Of a stretch of DNA of 64,000 nucleotides, positions 32,073-41,463 are shown piece after piece (the stretch's first letter is position 1; each line of letters opens with the position of its first letter). Under the pieces are notes generated by a model that worked only from the letters and a program-made list of their open reading frames with translations, ran no database searches and was not told where the DNA came from. The position numbers and the translations under genes are program-made. The stretch is from positions 1 to 64,000 of the forward strand of contig JAZKJF010000006.1 in assembly GCA_040384465.1 (NCBI GenBank). Direction: 5' to 3'. Source of the DNA: UBA5078 sp040384465. Lineage in GTDB: Bacteria > Pseudomonadota > Gammaproteobacteria > Pseudomonadales > Pseudohongiellaceae.

Positions 32073-34382
32073 TCATGGCTGCGGCGTGCAGACCTGCGAG
32101 ATCAGCTTGCGGTTGGTCACCACCTCGTAGAAGCGTTCATCCGATTGGTGGTTGGGCACCGGCGCATCGTTCTGCCAGAGCCCCACCTGCCCTTCGCGGA
32201 TGACCAGATCGTGCATCCTGCCGCTGAGGTCCGGGTATTTGCCGACGTGCAGCACGATGGTGTCGCCATTGATTTTCACGGCCAGGCGTCTGAGCATCAT
32301 TTCCTGCTGCAGTTTGGCAAACCCGACCGCATCCAGCAGTACGCCGTTGACGTTGTAACGGATCGTATTCTGACCTTTCTCACCCCGTCCCTGCTCCCCA
32401 TCCGCCAGCGCAAAGACCTCGACATTGAACAGCCCCGGCTGCACCAGTTTGCGTAGCTTCCAGGTGCAGGAAGACAGACGGTCAGCCCTGCCGATAGCAG
32501 AAGAAATCATGATGGGTTTGTCTTCATCGTACAGGTACAGCGGGGCTGTGGGCGCATAGCACAGGCCAATGCCAAGCTCCAATTTAGGTAACCCCATTTG
32601 CTCGGAATGACGGTTGTTGGCGTGCACGATGTTGAGCATGTCTTTGGCCAGTCCACAGGCGCGGGCAACGGCGAACCATTGTTGCGGCTTCTTCTCATAT
32701 TCGAGGAAGCTCAGGATCACGGCGTCGCCTTCGATGAAGACCTTGTTGGCCCCATAAATCGGTAACAGTTTGTTGATCGGACTGAAGAAACGCAAACTGA
32801 AATAGGAAGCAGGATTCAGCGCCTGATTCTGCAGTTCCTCGGTCACGGTCGTCGAACCGCGCACGTCTGCCTTGATGATGGCGTGGTGCACGATGCGGTC
32901 TTCCTCGTCCACCTGCTCGTTGACGGTGAGCAGGGAATAGAGGGTTCCTGCTTCTTTGGAAAGAGTTAGTTCGCTGTCGTGCTTGAGGACTTTTACTCTG
33001 TTGAAGGCGCGATGTGCCAGCCGATAGTATTTCAAGTGCAGGCGGAAGCGACTCATGTCCTGCAGGATGCTCAGAATGCTTTCCATCTGCCGGGCGCCAG
33101 CCTCACGCTTGATATCGCCTCTGATGCTGGCGAATTGCTTGAGCTGGGCTGGTGTAAACGTCTTGCCATTGAGCGTGCGGCTTTGCAGTTTTTGCGCGTT
33201 GATCAGGCCGCCGAAGTACTGACAGAGAATCTTGCCTTCAACCTGTTCCGCCAGCGTGGGCGACCAGATGCGCTTGACGTGTTTGGACGCAATGAGCAGA
33301 TCGAAGACGCGGCGCTTTTTCAGCTGTTTGATGATGCTTTGCAAAATCTGGCGGCGCTTCAGCAGGTCTTTTCTGGCGTCCCACCAGGCTGCCCAACCCG
33401 ACTCTCTGCGCAGCTCTTGCAGTGCGGTAGTCTGGCGGTCGATATTGAAAAGTTGGTCAAGATTGGCGGGGTTGTCCAGCCAGGAGAATTCCTCCGTCAG
33501 TGTGGTCTTCATGTCGGTGGCCATGCCCATGAATTTCTGGGTTTGAAACAAGCCTCCCAGTTCGTCATAAAGTTCAGGCGTGCCACTGCCTGGCGCCTCC
33601 AGCAGCGCGGGAATAGGCAAATGCGGCAAGTGCTCGCGAAGCAGTTTTTCAACGTCGGTATTCAGGACATTGAAGCCTGCATCCTCACTGTCCCCTCCCC
33701 AGAGTCGATACTGGTCAATCAGGAATGCGCTGGCTCCTGGCTCGCTGGTAAACAGCATGGGGTTGAGGCGCAGGTCGAGCACGCTGTGGCCCGGCAGCGG
33801 CAGATACTGTGTGCGCACATCCGTCAACTGTCGCGCCTCGACGCGTTCCAGTTGCGCGAAAATCTGACTGTTCACCTCCAGAAGAATGGCGTCATAGTTC
33901 TTCTGCAGCCAGAACGAGCGTTGGTTGGTGGTCAGTGCGTTATCCGCATTGTTCTGCTGCCCCGCTGTACTTTGTCCTTTGAGGCTGGCGATGCTTTCGT
34001 CCAGCAACCCGCGTGATGTACTGAGAATGAATTTGAGTGTCGCAAATTCCAGTAAACCGACGCTGTCCGGGTTCAGATCTGTTTTCACCCGATGCAGCAG
34101 CGCCGTCATCATGTCCAGATAACTGGTGCGCAAGGCATTGAAGAGCGAGCTGTGGTCGTTTGTCTGCAAGTGTGGCGCAGTCGCCTGACTGAGCAGAACG
34201 GTGGCAAGACGACGCACGTCCATTGCGAACTTGGGGCTGATGCGAACATCGATGTGGTAATTGTCGACGCCCTTGCGCAGCCCGGAAAGATCGAGCCGCA
34301 ATGCGGGGGCGGGAGATAAGACAGTTGACTCTACCGTGCTTTCCATAGACTTGGTGGTTTCACTCACAGGATGCTGGAACAT
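32073..34382 (-). CDS. Large protein with a C-terminal class III nucleotidyl-cyclase-like domain
   Basis: 769 residues; an internal ATG at 34346 is an alternative start. The first 480 residues are helical and match nothing I know. A basic segment (KRRQILQSIIKQLKKRR) lies near residue 345. From about residue 495 the sequence reads IIKADVRGSTTVTEELQNQA, then GANKVFIEGDAVILSFLE and LELGIGLCYAP. This order of beta strands resembles class III adenylate/guanylate cyclases (first metal Asp in KADVRGST, second in EGDA). No membrane segment or sensor domain is evident. It might be a catalytically active cyclase or a degenerate one. The gene is isolated, convergent with the FKBP gene. Confidence 0.6.
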   Translation of the reverse strand: MFQHPVSETTKSMESTVESTVLSPAPALRLDLSGLRKGVDNYHIDVRISPKFAMDVRRLATVLLSQATAPHLQTNDHSSLFNALRTSYLDMMTALLHRVKTDLNPDSVGLLEFATLKFILSTSRGLLDESIASLKGQSTAGQQNNADNALTTNQRSFWLQKNYDAILLEVNSQIFAQLERVEARQLTDVRTQYLPLPGHSVLDLRLNPMLFTSEPGASAFLIDQYRLWGGDSEDAGFNVLNTDVEKLLREHLPHLPIPALLEAPGSGTPELYDELGGLFQTQKFMGMATDMKTTLTEEFSWLDNPANLDQLFNIDRQTTALQELRRESGWAAWWDARKDLLKRRQILQSIIKQLKKRRVFDLLIASKHVKRIWSPTLAEQVEGKILCQYFGGLINAQKLQSRTLNGKTFTPAQLKQFASIRGDIKREAGARQMESILSILQDMSRFRLHLKYYRLAHRAFNRVKVLKHDSELTLSKEAGTLYSLLTVNEQVDEEDRIVHHAIIKADVRGSTTVTEELQNQALNPASYFSLRFFSPINKLLPIYGANKVFIEGDAVILSFLEYEKKPQQWFAVARACGLAKDMLNIVHANNRHSEQMGLPKLELGIGLCYAPTAPLYLYDEDKPIMISSAIGRADRLSSCTWKLRKLVQPGLFNVEVFALADGEQGRGEKGQNTIRYNVNGVLLDAVGFAKLQQEMMLRRLAVKINGDTIVLHVGKYPDLSGRMHDLVIREGQVGLWQNDAPVPNHQSDERFYEVVTNRKLISQVCTPQP

Positions 34383-34584
34383 TGAAAGATATCAGTGCGA
34401 TTCGTTGCGCCCGATCTTTCCAAATTTAACCGGCCATGTCCAGTCGTGGCGAGGCAGTCTGCAGCCAGCAGAAGGCCGTTCCGGGGCCCTGCTGCCGTGT
34501 AGGCAATACTTCTGCCCTGTGATATCGTCCTGCTCTGATAGGCAAAAGCCCATAACAAGAACAGCGTGTCACAAGAGGTGTGCA

Positions 34585-35808
34585 ATGACCCCGGAAGATT
34601 CCCAGAACTCTGCCCTGCTCGTCCCCGCTACATCCCATTCCGCCATTGACAGTCCTGCCAGAAGAAAATTGCTCAAAGGGGCCATCAATACAGGGCTCGT
34701 CGCCTTGGGAGCAAGCACCTTTCCGGCGTGGATGATGCCCGCTCTGGCACAGGGTGAGGTAGAAGTTCCCTTTACAGATATTCCTGACACCTTCAATCCG
34801 CAGCCAGTACGCCCGGGTGCCACCCATTTTCAGGACACCCGCAAGATTTCCTCCTTCTACACCACCAACGACGACTTCTATCTGGTGCAGCATTACGGCC
34901 AGCCAGAGGTAGACAATGCGAGTTATGAACTGAGTGTGACTGGCTTGGTCGACCGACCGCTGAAATTCTCTCTGGAACAACTGCGCAGCCGTCCTGTGAT
35001 TGAAAAGGATGTCGGCTTCGAGTGTGGCGGCAACGGTGGGCGCATTTTCCACGGCCTGCTTGGGAATGCCACATGGCGCGGTGTGAGTCTGCGTGACATT
35101 CTGCTGGAGGCTGGCGTCCAGCCCGAAGGCAAGGAAGTGGTGTTCTTCGGCGCGGATATTGGTGAAGAAGAGATTCGTGGTCGCAAGGTGCCCAAGGCCT
35201 TCGCACGCGCGTTGTCCGTCGAAGATGCACTGAACGAAAACAATATGCTGGCGTTCGAGATGAACGGCGAACCGCTACCGCATTACCACGGCAAGCCGGT
35301 GCGCCTGCTGGTGCCGGGTTGGTACGGCGTCGCCAACGTGAAATGGCTGACGCAGATTCACATTCAGGATACTCGTTATATGGGCCGCTTCATGGGCCGC
35401 GACTACGTGACCTTGAAGCGCGAAATGGTGGGTGAGCAAGAGCGCTGGGTCGAAAATTCAGTGGCAAAGATGAATCTGAAATCGGCCATTGTGCGCGTCA
35501 CCCGCAGTGGCGCAGAACACACCGTGACCGGTTTTATTCTGAACGACGGTACACCGATCCGCAGTGTCGAGGTCAGCATTGATGGTGGACCTTGGCAGGC
35601 CGCCAACATTGATCCGCAGTCTTCGCAATTTACCTGGAAGCTTTTCACGTTCAACTGGCAGGGTGCCCAGCCCGGCGAGCACACGCTGGTGTCGCGAGTG
35701 ACGGACGTGAACGGCAAGTCGCAGGCCCGAGCGGAAGACCTGCCTGAGCGCGTCAGCTTCTGGGAAGATTTCGGGCAGTTCCCGCGCCGTGTGATGATCA
35801 GCGCCTGA
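34585..35808 (+). CDS. Sulfite oxidase-family molybdopterin enzyme, Tat-exported
   Basis: 407 residues from the ATG at 34585; in-frame upstream starts lack family character. A twin-arginine signal (ARRKLLKGA, about 25-33) with a hydrophobic stretch ends near ALAQ56. The oxidoreductase domain carries the molybdenum-ligand cysteine C147 in VGFECGGNGGR, then LVPGWYGVANVKWL, and the C-terminal dimerisation domain (VEVSIDGGPWQAANI). It should be periplasmic and oxidise sulfite or a related substrate. No cytochrome partner gene is adjacent. Confidence 0.93.
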   Translation: MTPEDSQNSALLVPATSHSAIDSPARRKLLKGAINTGLVALGASTFPAWMMPALAQGEVEVPFTDIPDTFNPQPVRPGATHFQDTRKISSFYTTNDDFYLVQHYGQPEVDNASYELSVTGLVDRPLKFSLEQLRSRPVIEKDVGFECGGNGGRIFHGLLGNATWRGVSLRDILLEAGVQPEGKEVVFFGADIGEEEIRGRKVPKAFARALSVEDALNENNMLAFEMNGEPLPHYHGKPVRLLVPGWYGVANVKWLTQIHIQDTRYMGRFMGRDYVTLKREMVGEQERWVENSVAKMNLKSAIVRVTRSGAEHTVTGFILNDGTPIRSVEVSIDGGPWQAANIDPQSSQFTWKLFTFNWQGAQPGEHTLVSRVTDVNGKSQARAEDLPERVSFWEDFGQFPRRVMISA

Positions 35809-35851
35809 TAGAACATCGACAGAACTTTAACGTAAGAGGAGCAGAATTGAA

Positions 35852-36370
35852 GTGGCGACTTATCTGGTACTGACAATCATCGGCGACGATAAACCCGGGC
35901 TGGTGGAGCTGCTGTCCGAGACGATTGCCCGCCACTCCGGCAATTGGCTGGAAAGCAACATGGCGCATCTGGCGGGCAAGTTTGCGGGGATTCTGCGTGT
36001 CAGTGTGGACGACACGCATGCCGATGCGCTGGTACAGGATCTGCAACGGCTCTCATCGGTGCTGCGTCTGGTGGTGGAAAAAGTCAGCATGACCGAACCC
36101 CTCGCCCGCCAGCGCACCTTGCGATTGACGTTGGTGGGGAACGACCGGCCGGGAATCATCAAGGAGATTTCCCGGGCACTGGCGGCGCAGCATGTCAACG
36201 TCGAGGAGCTGACGACTCAGTGCAGTAGCGCCCCGATGTCGGGCGAGCCGCTCTTCAATGCGCAGGCACTGCTCAAAGTGCCTGCGGATCTGGATCTGCA
36301 TGTCCTGCAGCGACAGTTGGAACGCCTGGCCGATGACTTGATCGTCGAGATCAATCTCGCCACGCTTTGA
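35852..36370 (+). CDS. GcvR-like tandem ACT-domain protein
   Basis: 172 residues with a GTG start (35852), AGAGGAG ten bases upstream. Two ACT domains: residues 1-75 (LVLTIIGDDKPGLVELLSET, GNWLESNMAHLAGKFAGIL) and 85-172 (LRLTLVGNDRPGIIKEISRA, VNVEELTTQ). This is the layout of GcvR, the accessory repressor of the glycine cleavage operon. The gcvTHP operon lies 15 kb away in the same window, but no GcvA is seen. Similar two-ACT proteins have other or unknown roles. Confidence 0.82.
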   Translation: MATYLVLTIIGDDKPGLVELLSETIARHSGNWLESNMAHLAGKFAGILRVSVDDTHADALVQDLQRLSSVLRLVVEKVSMTEPLARQRTLRLTLVGNDRPGIIKEISRALAAQHVNVEELTTQCSSAPMSGEPLFNAQALLKVPADLDLHVLQRQLERLADDLIVEINLATL

Positions 36371-36400
36371 GGGGATTTCGCATAGAGAGCGAAGCGACCT

Positions 36401-37084
36401 TCAGAATTGCTGCCCGCGCAGGCTGATGACATCCCAGTCGCGTTCCCGGGCAATTTTCAGCAAGGTCTGATCAGGATCGACAGCCACGGCCTTTGCTGCT
36501 TTCTCCAGCAGCGGCAGGTCGTTGAAAGAATCACTGTAGAACACGCTGTCTTCCATAGTCAGAGCGTTAGAGCCAGTGTTGGCTCTGACGTTGAGCCACT
36601 GCTCCAGATTCCGCACTTTCCCCGCTTGAAAATTGGCGATGCCCTGCACACGGCCTGTGTAGCAGTCATTCTCCATTTCCAGATCGGTGGCGATGAGAGC
36701 ATCTACTCCAAGTCGTTCTGCAATGGGCTCCGTGATGAAACGATTGGTGGCCGTAATGATCAGACAAAAATCGCCCTGGTCGCGATGCTTCTGCAGCAAT
36801 TGCAGAGCGGCCGGCAATATCATTGGCTCGATGTAGTCGCGCATGAAATCGCGATGCAATGCTTCACGTGTTGCTCTTTGCATACCTTTCACAGGACCGA
36901 CGGCGAACTCGACATAGTCCACCATGTTGAGACCGCCGTGCAGGTACTGAGAATAGAACTGGTCGTTGCGCGCCTTGTGTTCGGTGGCGTCCACAAGGCC
37001 TTTGCCTATCAGGAAGTCGCCCCAGCTGTGATCACTGTCACCGCCCAGCAAGGTGTTGTCGAGGTCGAAAATAGCGAGAGTCAT
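36401..37084 (-). CDS. HAD-IB family phosphatase (SerB-like)
   Basis: 227 residues from the ATG at 37084. HAD motif I is FDLDNTLLGGDS (D7, D9), motif II is IITATN and motif IV is YSDSFNDLPLL. The cap region resembles the SerB-like HAD-IB subfamily 'TIGR01490' group, which acts on small phosphomonoesters; the substrate is not certain. The gene is divergent from rppH, a neighbourhood common in pseudomonads. Confidence 0.9.
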   Translation of the reverse strand: MTLAIFDLDNTLLGGDSDHSWGDFLIGKGLVDATEHKARNDQFYSQYLHGGLNMVDYVEFAVGPVKGMQRATREALHRDFMRDYIEPMILPAALQLLQKHRDQGDFCLIITATNRFITEPIAERLGVDALIATDLEMENDCYTGRVQGIANFQAGKVRNLEQWLNVRANTGSNALTMEDSVFYSDSFNDLPLLEKAAKAVAVDPDQTLLKIARERDWDVISLRGQQF

Positions 37085-37223
37085 TTCTGTGAGGTCCGGG
37101 TGCTGCCGTTGAAGGCGCGCATTATACCTGTTCCGTTGTGCTCCGCAGCCAGTCGTTGAACAAGTCTCTGCAGTTGTGAAACAATGCCAAGGCTGATTTT
37201 TTCGATAAGGACCGGGTCCCAAG

Positions 37224-37709
37224 ATGATAGATTCTCAAGGTTTCAGACCTAATGTAGGTATCATCATCTGCAATCCTCAGGGCCAATTGCTGTGGGCGAA
37301 ACGCATTGGTCAGGATGCGTGGCAGTTTCCACAGGGTGGCATCCGGCATGGTGAGCGCCTGCAGCAGGCACTCTATCGAGAGTTGAAGGAAGAGGTGGGG
37401 CTGGAGTCGAGTGATGTGGAGATTATCTCCTCGACCAAGGGTTGGCTTTACTACGAGTTGCCCAAGAACCTCATCAGACAGAATTCCAATCCGGTGTGCA
37501 TTGGTCAGAAGCAGAAGTGGTACCTTCTCAGGATGCGCTGCGACGAGCAGAAGATTGATCTGCGCTCCAACAGCATGCCGGAGTTCGACGACTGGCAATG
37601 GGTGAGTTTCTGGTACCCTTTGAGTCAGGTGATTGATTTTAAACGTGAGGTCTATCGACAGGCATTGAAGGAACTGGTCACGCCCCTGAATCGATTCGTG
37701 CGCCCCTGA
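37224..37709 (+). CDS. rppH: RNA pyrophosphohydrolase
   Basis: 161 residues. RppH removes pyrophosphate from the 5' end of triphosphorylated transcripts and starts RNase E-dependent decay. The Nudix box GGIRHGE...RELKEEVGL lies at 38-60. The N-terminal FRPNVGIIICN and the C-terminal LITPLNRF-like ending (VTPLNRFVRP) are characteristic. ptsP follows 71 bases downstream on the same strand, an arrangement conserved in many gammaproteobacteria. Confidence 0.97.
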   Translation: MIDSQGFRPNVGIIICNPQGQLLWAKRIGQDAWQFPQGGIRHGERLQQALYRELKEEVGLESSDVEIISSTKGWLYYELPKNLIRQNSNPVCIGQKQKWYLLRMRCDEQKIDLRSNSMPEFDDWQWVSFWYPLSQVIDFKREVYRQALKELVTPLNRFVRP

Positions 37710-37780
37710 GATAACACCTTTCCTCGTATGCAATCCCCGGCGTATACAGCAGCCACCGCAACAAGAGACGGAATTGAACC

Positions 37781-40057
37781 ATGATGTTGGAAAGACTGCG
37801 TGAGATAGTACAAGAGGTGAACACTGCGCGGGACCTGCAGTCAGCCCTCGATATCATCGTGACGCGCGTGCGTGCGGCCATGAATACACAGGTCTGCTCC
37901 GTGTATCTGCTCGACCTGGAAATCAACAGCCACGTATTGATGGCTTCCGAAGGTCTCAAGAAAGAAGCGGTGGGTCATGTCAGCCTGCAGGTCGGCGAAG
38001 GTCTGGTGGGGCTGGTCGCCAGCAATGCGGAGCCAGTCAACCTCGAAGACGCCAAATCCCATCCCAACTACCATTACCTTTCCGAAACAGGGGAAGAGCA
38101 GTTCAGCTCGTTCCTGGGCGTGCCGATCATCCACCACCGCAAGGTGCTGGGCGTGCTCGTCGTGCAACACCGGGAAATGCGCAGTTTCGACGAAGGTGAG
38201 GAAGCCTTTCTCGTTACGCTGTCTGCCCAGCTTGCAGGCGTGATTGCCGCTGCCGAAGCGACGGGGGCCATTCTCGGCGTCAGCCCCTCGGGGCAGCGCA
38301 AGTCCGATACCAGTTTCGCTGGTGTTCCCGGTGCTACCGGCGTTGCCATCGGGCACGCAGTAGTGGTGTTCCCGCCTGCCGACATTGACCTGATCCCTAA
38401 TCGTACCTGTGCCGACATCGACAAGGAGATCGACTATTTCAACGCCGCTCTGAATGCGGTGCGGCAGGACATGACCGCGCTGATCAGCACGCTGGAGTCG
38501 AGGTTGCGTCCTGAAGAGGGCGAGATATTCGGCGTCTACCTGCGGATGCTCGACGATGCGGCACTGGGTAAGGAAGTCATCGACAGGATTCGTGAGGGGC
38601 AATGGGCACAAGGCGCTCTGGCCGATGTCACCAAGGATCACGTGCGCGCCTTCGAGATGATGAAGGACCCTTATCTGCGTGAACGCGCCGCAGACATCAA
38701 GGACCTGTGCAGTCGTGTGTTGTTTTATCTGCAGGACAAAGATGTCGTCAAAACCGAATACCCTGATGACACCATTCTGGTGAGTGAAGAGCTGACGGCC
38801 GCCATGCTGGCCGATGTGCCCAAAGAGAAGTTGTTGGGTCTGGTGTCGGTGAAAGGGTCCGGTAACTCTCACGTCGCCATTCTCGCCCGCACTATGGGAA
38901 TTCCAACGGCCATGGGGGTTGTGGATTTGCCCTATCGTCAGCTGGATGGTCGAGAGCTGATCGTCGACGGCTATAACGGTCAGGTTTACAGCAGCCCCTC
39001 GGATCAGTTGCGTAACCGCTACCGTGAAGTGATCAAAGAAGAAGAGCAGCTGGTCAAAGGTCTTGAGGGGCTGATCCATCTGCCCTGCGAGACGCCGGAC
39101 AAGCATCGCGTGAATCTGTGGGTGAACACGGGCCTGATGTCAGACGTGATTCGCTCACTGGATCATGGCGCGGAAGGCATCGGACTGTTCCGCACAGAAG
39201 TGCCCTTCCTGCTTGCGGAACGTTTTCCGAGTGAGCACGAACAGACCGCGATCTATCGCGAGCAACTGCAGGCCTTTGCGCCGAAGCTGGTGACCATGCG
39301 GACACTGGATATCGGCGGTGACAAGGCACTGCCCTATTTCCCCATTCAGGAAGAGAACCCGTTTCTGGGATGGCGCGGGATTCGCGTGACGCTCGACCAC
39401 CCGGAGATCTTCATCACCCAGGTGCGTGCCATGATCCGCGCCAGCGAAGGATTGAACAACCTGCAAATCATGCTGCCCATGATTTCCAACGTGCAGGAAG
39501 TGACAGGCTCGATTCAGATCATCAAGCGTGCGTTCCGCGAGTTGCGCGAAGAGGGGCTGGAAGTGCGCATGCCCCCGATTGGGGTCATGATTGAATTGCC
39601 TGCAGCCGTCTACCAAACCCGTGCGCTCTGCCGTCTGGTGGATTTCATCTCGGTGGGCAGCAATGACCTGACCCAGTATCTGCTCGCCGTGGACCGTAAC
39701 AACCCGCGCGTGGCCAGCCTGTATTCCTCATTCCACCCAGCAGTTCTGCAGGCTCTGCAATTCATTGTCACTGAAGCCCACGCAGAAAAGCGCACCGTCA
39801 GCATCTGCGGGGAAATGGCCGGAGATCCGGCGGCGGCGGTGCTGTTGATTGCCATGGGTTTCGACATTCTGTCGATGAACGCGACCACCTTGTTGAAAGT
39901 CAAAGCGGTAATTCGCAGCATTCCGTTGACGACCGCCAAAGAGCTGCTGGCTCAGGTGATGTTGCTGGATGAGGCGCAGATGGTACGCAGCTGTGTCGAC
40001 ATGGCGCTGTACAACGCGGGGATCGACAGATTGCTGCGCTCCTCTCGCAACAACTGA
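37781..40057 (+). CDS. ptsP: PEP-protein phosphotransferase of the nitrogen PTS (EI-Ntr)
   Basis: 758 residues. Residues 1-160 are a GAF domain. The EI part follows, with the phosphorylated histidine H364 in GSGNSHVAILARTMG and the C-terminal TIM-barrel PEP-binding domain (MRTLDIGGDKALPYF, GVMIELPAAV, SVGSNDLTQYLLAVDRNN). It takes phosphate from PEP to NPr and EIIA-Ntr, linking nitrogen or carbon state to K+ and stress regulation. It is co-directional with rppH. Confidence 0.97.
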   Translation: MMLERLREIVQEVNTARDLQSALDIIVTRVRAAMNTQVCSVYLLDLEINSHVLMASEGLKKEAVGHVSLQVGEGLVGLVASNAEPVNLEDAKSHPNYHYLSETGEEQFSSFLGVPIIHHRKVLGVLVVQHREMRSFDEGEEAFLVTLSAQLAGVIAAAEATGAILGVSPSGQRKSDTSFAGVPGATGVAIGHAVVVFPPADIDLIPNRTCADIDKEIDYFNAALNAVRQDMTALISTLESRLRPEEGEIFGVYLRMLDDAALGKEVIDRIREGQWAQGALADVTKDHVRAFEMMKDPYLRERAADIKDLCSRVLFYLQDKDVVKTEYPDDTILVSEELTAAMLADVPKEKLLGLVSVKGSGNSHVAILARTMGIPTAMGVVDLPYRQLDGRELIVDGYNGQVYSSPSDQLRNRYREVIKEEEQLVKGLEGLIHLPCETPDKHRVNLWVNTGLMSDVIRSLDHGAEGIGLFRTEVPFLLAERFPSEHEQTAIYREQLQAFAPKLVTMRTLDIGGDKALPYFPIQEENPFLGWRGIRVTLDHPEIFITQVRAMIRASEGLNNLQIMLPMISNVQEVTGSIQIIKRAFRELREEGLEVRMPPIGVMIELPAAVYQTRALCRLVDFISVGSNDLTQYLLAVDRNNPRVASLYSSFHPAVLQALQFIVTEAHAEKRTVSICGEMAGDPAAAVLLIAMGFDILSMNATTLLKVKAVIRSIPLTTAKELLAQVMLLDEAQMVRSCVDMALYNAGIDRLLRSSRNN

Positions 40058-40211
40058 ACACCCGAATACAGCGAAATAGCCCGTCCTGCGGTGAAGTGAC
40101 AAGTTCGTGGGATGGCTGTCAGATTTTTTTCAGGGGAATGGCAAAATTCCTACAGAACTTCCCGCTCATATGAGGATAATACGTGCCTAGGACAGCTCTC
40201 GGATGGAGCGA

Positions 40212-40250
40212 CATAGGGACATAACATAGGGACATAACATAGGGATATAA
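40212..40250 (+). repeat. Three tandem copies of a 13-base repeat
   Basis: CATAGGGACATAA occurs at 40212-40224 and 40225-40237, with a third copy having one change (CATAGGGATATAA) at 40238-40250. It lies in the 274-base gap between ptsP and the Arc-family gene. The rest of that gap shows no gene. Confidence 0.9.
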
Positions 40251-40331
40251 CGAGAACTGACGAATCTACGGATGGAATCGTCAGCCTCAATCTAATAGAC
40301 TGGCCGAACTTGAATTCCGGTTACGTATCTC

Positions 40332-40649
40332 ATGCCCAAACACCAGCAAGCCGATCAGAATCTCTCCGCCGCAGGCAACAAGCAGGAATACAAGTTTGTG
40401 CTGCGCCTGCCGCATGGCTATCACGAACAATTGGCGGCGATTTCACGACGCAACCGCCGCAGCATGAACTCTGAAATCACTCTCCTGCTGGAGCAGTTTG
40501 TGGCCAGAGACGGCGCTCAGCCCGCCGTTGACCGGATCGGTCTCGCACCGATGGACAGTTCTTTGAACGAAGCGGCGCTGCGCCTGATTGAAAAATTCCA
40601 GCAGTTGTCGACTGAGAAGAAGAAGGCCCTGCTCGACCTGCTCGCATGA
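40332..40649 (+). CDS. Arc-family DNA-binding protein
   Basis: 105 residues. A ribbon-helix-helix domain at about 20-56 (YKFVLRLPHGYHEQLAAISR, RNRRSMNSEITLLLEQFV) is typical of Arc/Mnt-like proteins. A C-terminal helix is charged (EAALRLIEKFQQLSTEKKKA). It presumably binds DNA as a dimer; the target is unknown. Three tandem 13-base repeats lie about 80 bases upstream and are candidate binding sites. lgt starts 20 bases after its stop. Confidence 0.85.
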   Translation: MPKHQQADQNLSAAGNKQEYKFVLRLPHGYHEQLAAISRRNRRSMNSEITLLLEQFVARDGAQPAVDRIGLAPMDSSLNEAALRLIEKFQQLSTEKKKALLDLLA

Positions 40650-40668
40650 ATTCCCGGAACATCTGTCC

Positions 40669-41463
40669 ATGCTGACCTATCCCCAGTTTGATCCCGTTGC
40701 CATCTCGATAGGCCCCCTGTCTGTGCACTGGTACGGCATCATGTACATCGTCGCCTTTGGTGGCGCCTGGTTCCTGGCAAAACTGCGTGCGCGAAGCAGC
40801 CCTGGCCTGTGGACCGACGAGCAGATTGCGGACCTGGTGTTTTATGGCGCGCTTGGCGCAGTGGTCGGCGGGCGTCTCGGCTCTGCCTTGTTCTACAATC
40901 TGGACCGCGTGCTGGCAGACCCTTTGTGGGTACTGCGTGTCTGGGAAGGCGGAATGTCCTTCCACGGTGGATTTCTCGGCGTGATGGCGGCGCTGTACTG
41001 GTACTCCGGCAAGCTCAACAAGCGCTATTTCGAGGTGCTGGATTTCATCGCGCCGCTGGCACCATTCGGGCTGGGAGCGGGGCGCATCGGCAACTTCATC
41101 GGCGGTGAACTGTGGGGACGCCCCACGGAAGTGTCCTGGGGCATGGTATTTCCCCACGTCGACAATCTGCCCCGCCATGCCTCGCAGCTCTATCAGTTTG
41201 CCCTTGAAGGCATTGTGCTGTTCAGTCTCATGTGGTGGTTCTCTTCGCGCCCGCGCCCGCTGTATGCCGTGTCTGGTCTGTTCGGTGTCGGCTATGGTTG
41301 TCAGCGGTTTTTTGTAGAGTTCTTCCGCGAGCCCGATGAAAGACTCGGCTATATTGGTGTTGACTGGATGACCCGAGGTCAGTTCCTGTCACTGCCGTTG
41401 ATATTGGCAGGCGTGGTGCTGCTGGTGATGGCGTATCGCACAAGAGTGATGACAAAGACATGA
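40669..41463 (+). CDS. lgt: Prolipoprotein diacylglyceryl transferase
   Basis: 264 residues from the ATG at 40669 (family start MLTYPQFDPVAISIGP). A multi-pass inner-membrane enzyme that attaches diacylglycerol to the lipobox cysteine. Landmarks: WYGIMYIVAF, GGRLGSALFY, MSFHGGFLGV and the signature GRIGNFIGGELWGRPT. Its stop overlaps the thyA start by four bases (ATGA). lgt-thyA-folA is a conserved order. Confidence 0.97.
   Translation: MLTYPQFDPVAISIGPLSVHWYGIMYIVAFGGAWFLAKLRARSSPGLWTDEQIADLVFYGALGAVVGGRLGSALFYNLDRVLADPLWVLRVWEGGMSFHGGFLGVMAALYWYSGKLNKRYFEVLDFIAPLAPFGLGAGRIGNFIGGELWGRPTEVSWGMVFPHVDNLPRHASQLYQFALEGIVLFSLMWWFSSRPRPLYAVSGLFGVGYGCQRFFVEFFREPDERLGYIGVDWMTRGQFLSLPLILAGVVLLVMAYRTRVMTKT

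Noticed and set aside
37841..39106. Minus-strand frame of 421 codons opposite ptsP
   Set aside because: Antisense of a conserved enzyme; no start signal, no domain.
40212..40250. CRISPR-like array
   Set aside because: The units are contiguous with no spacers and only 13 bases long; there are no cas genes.
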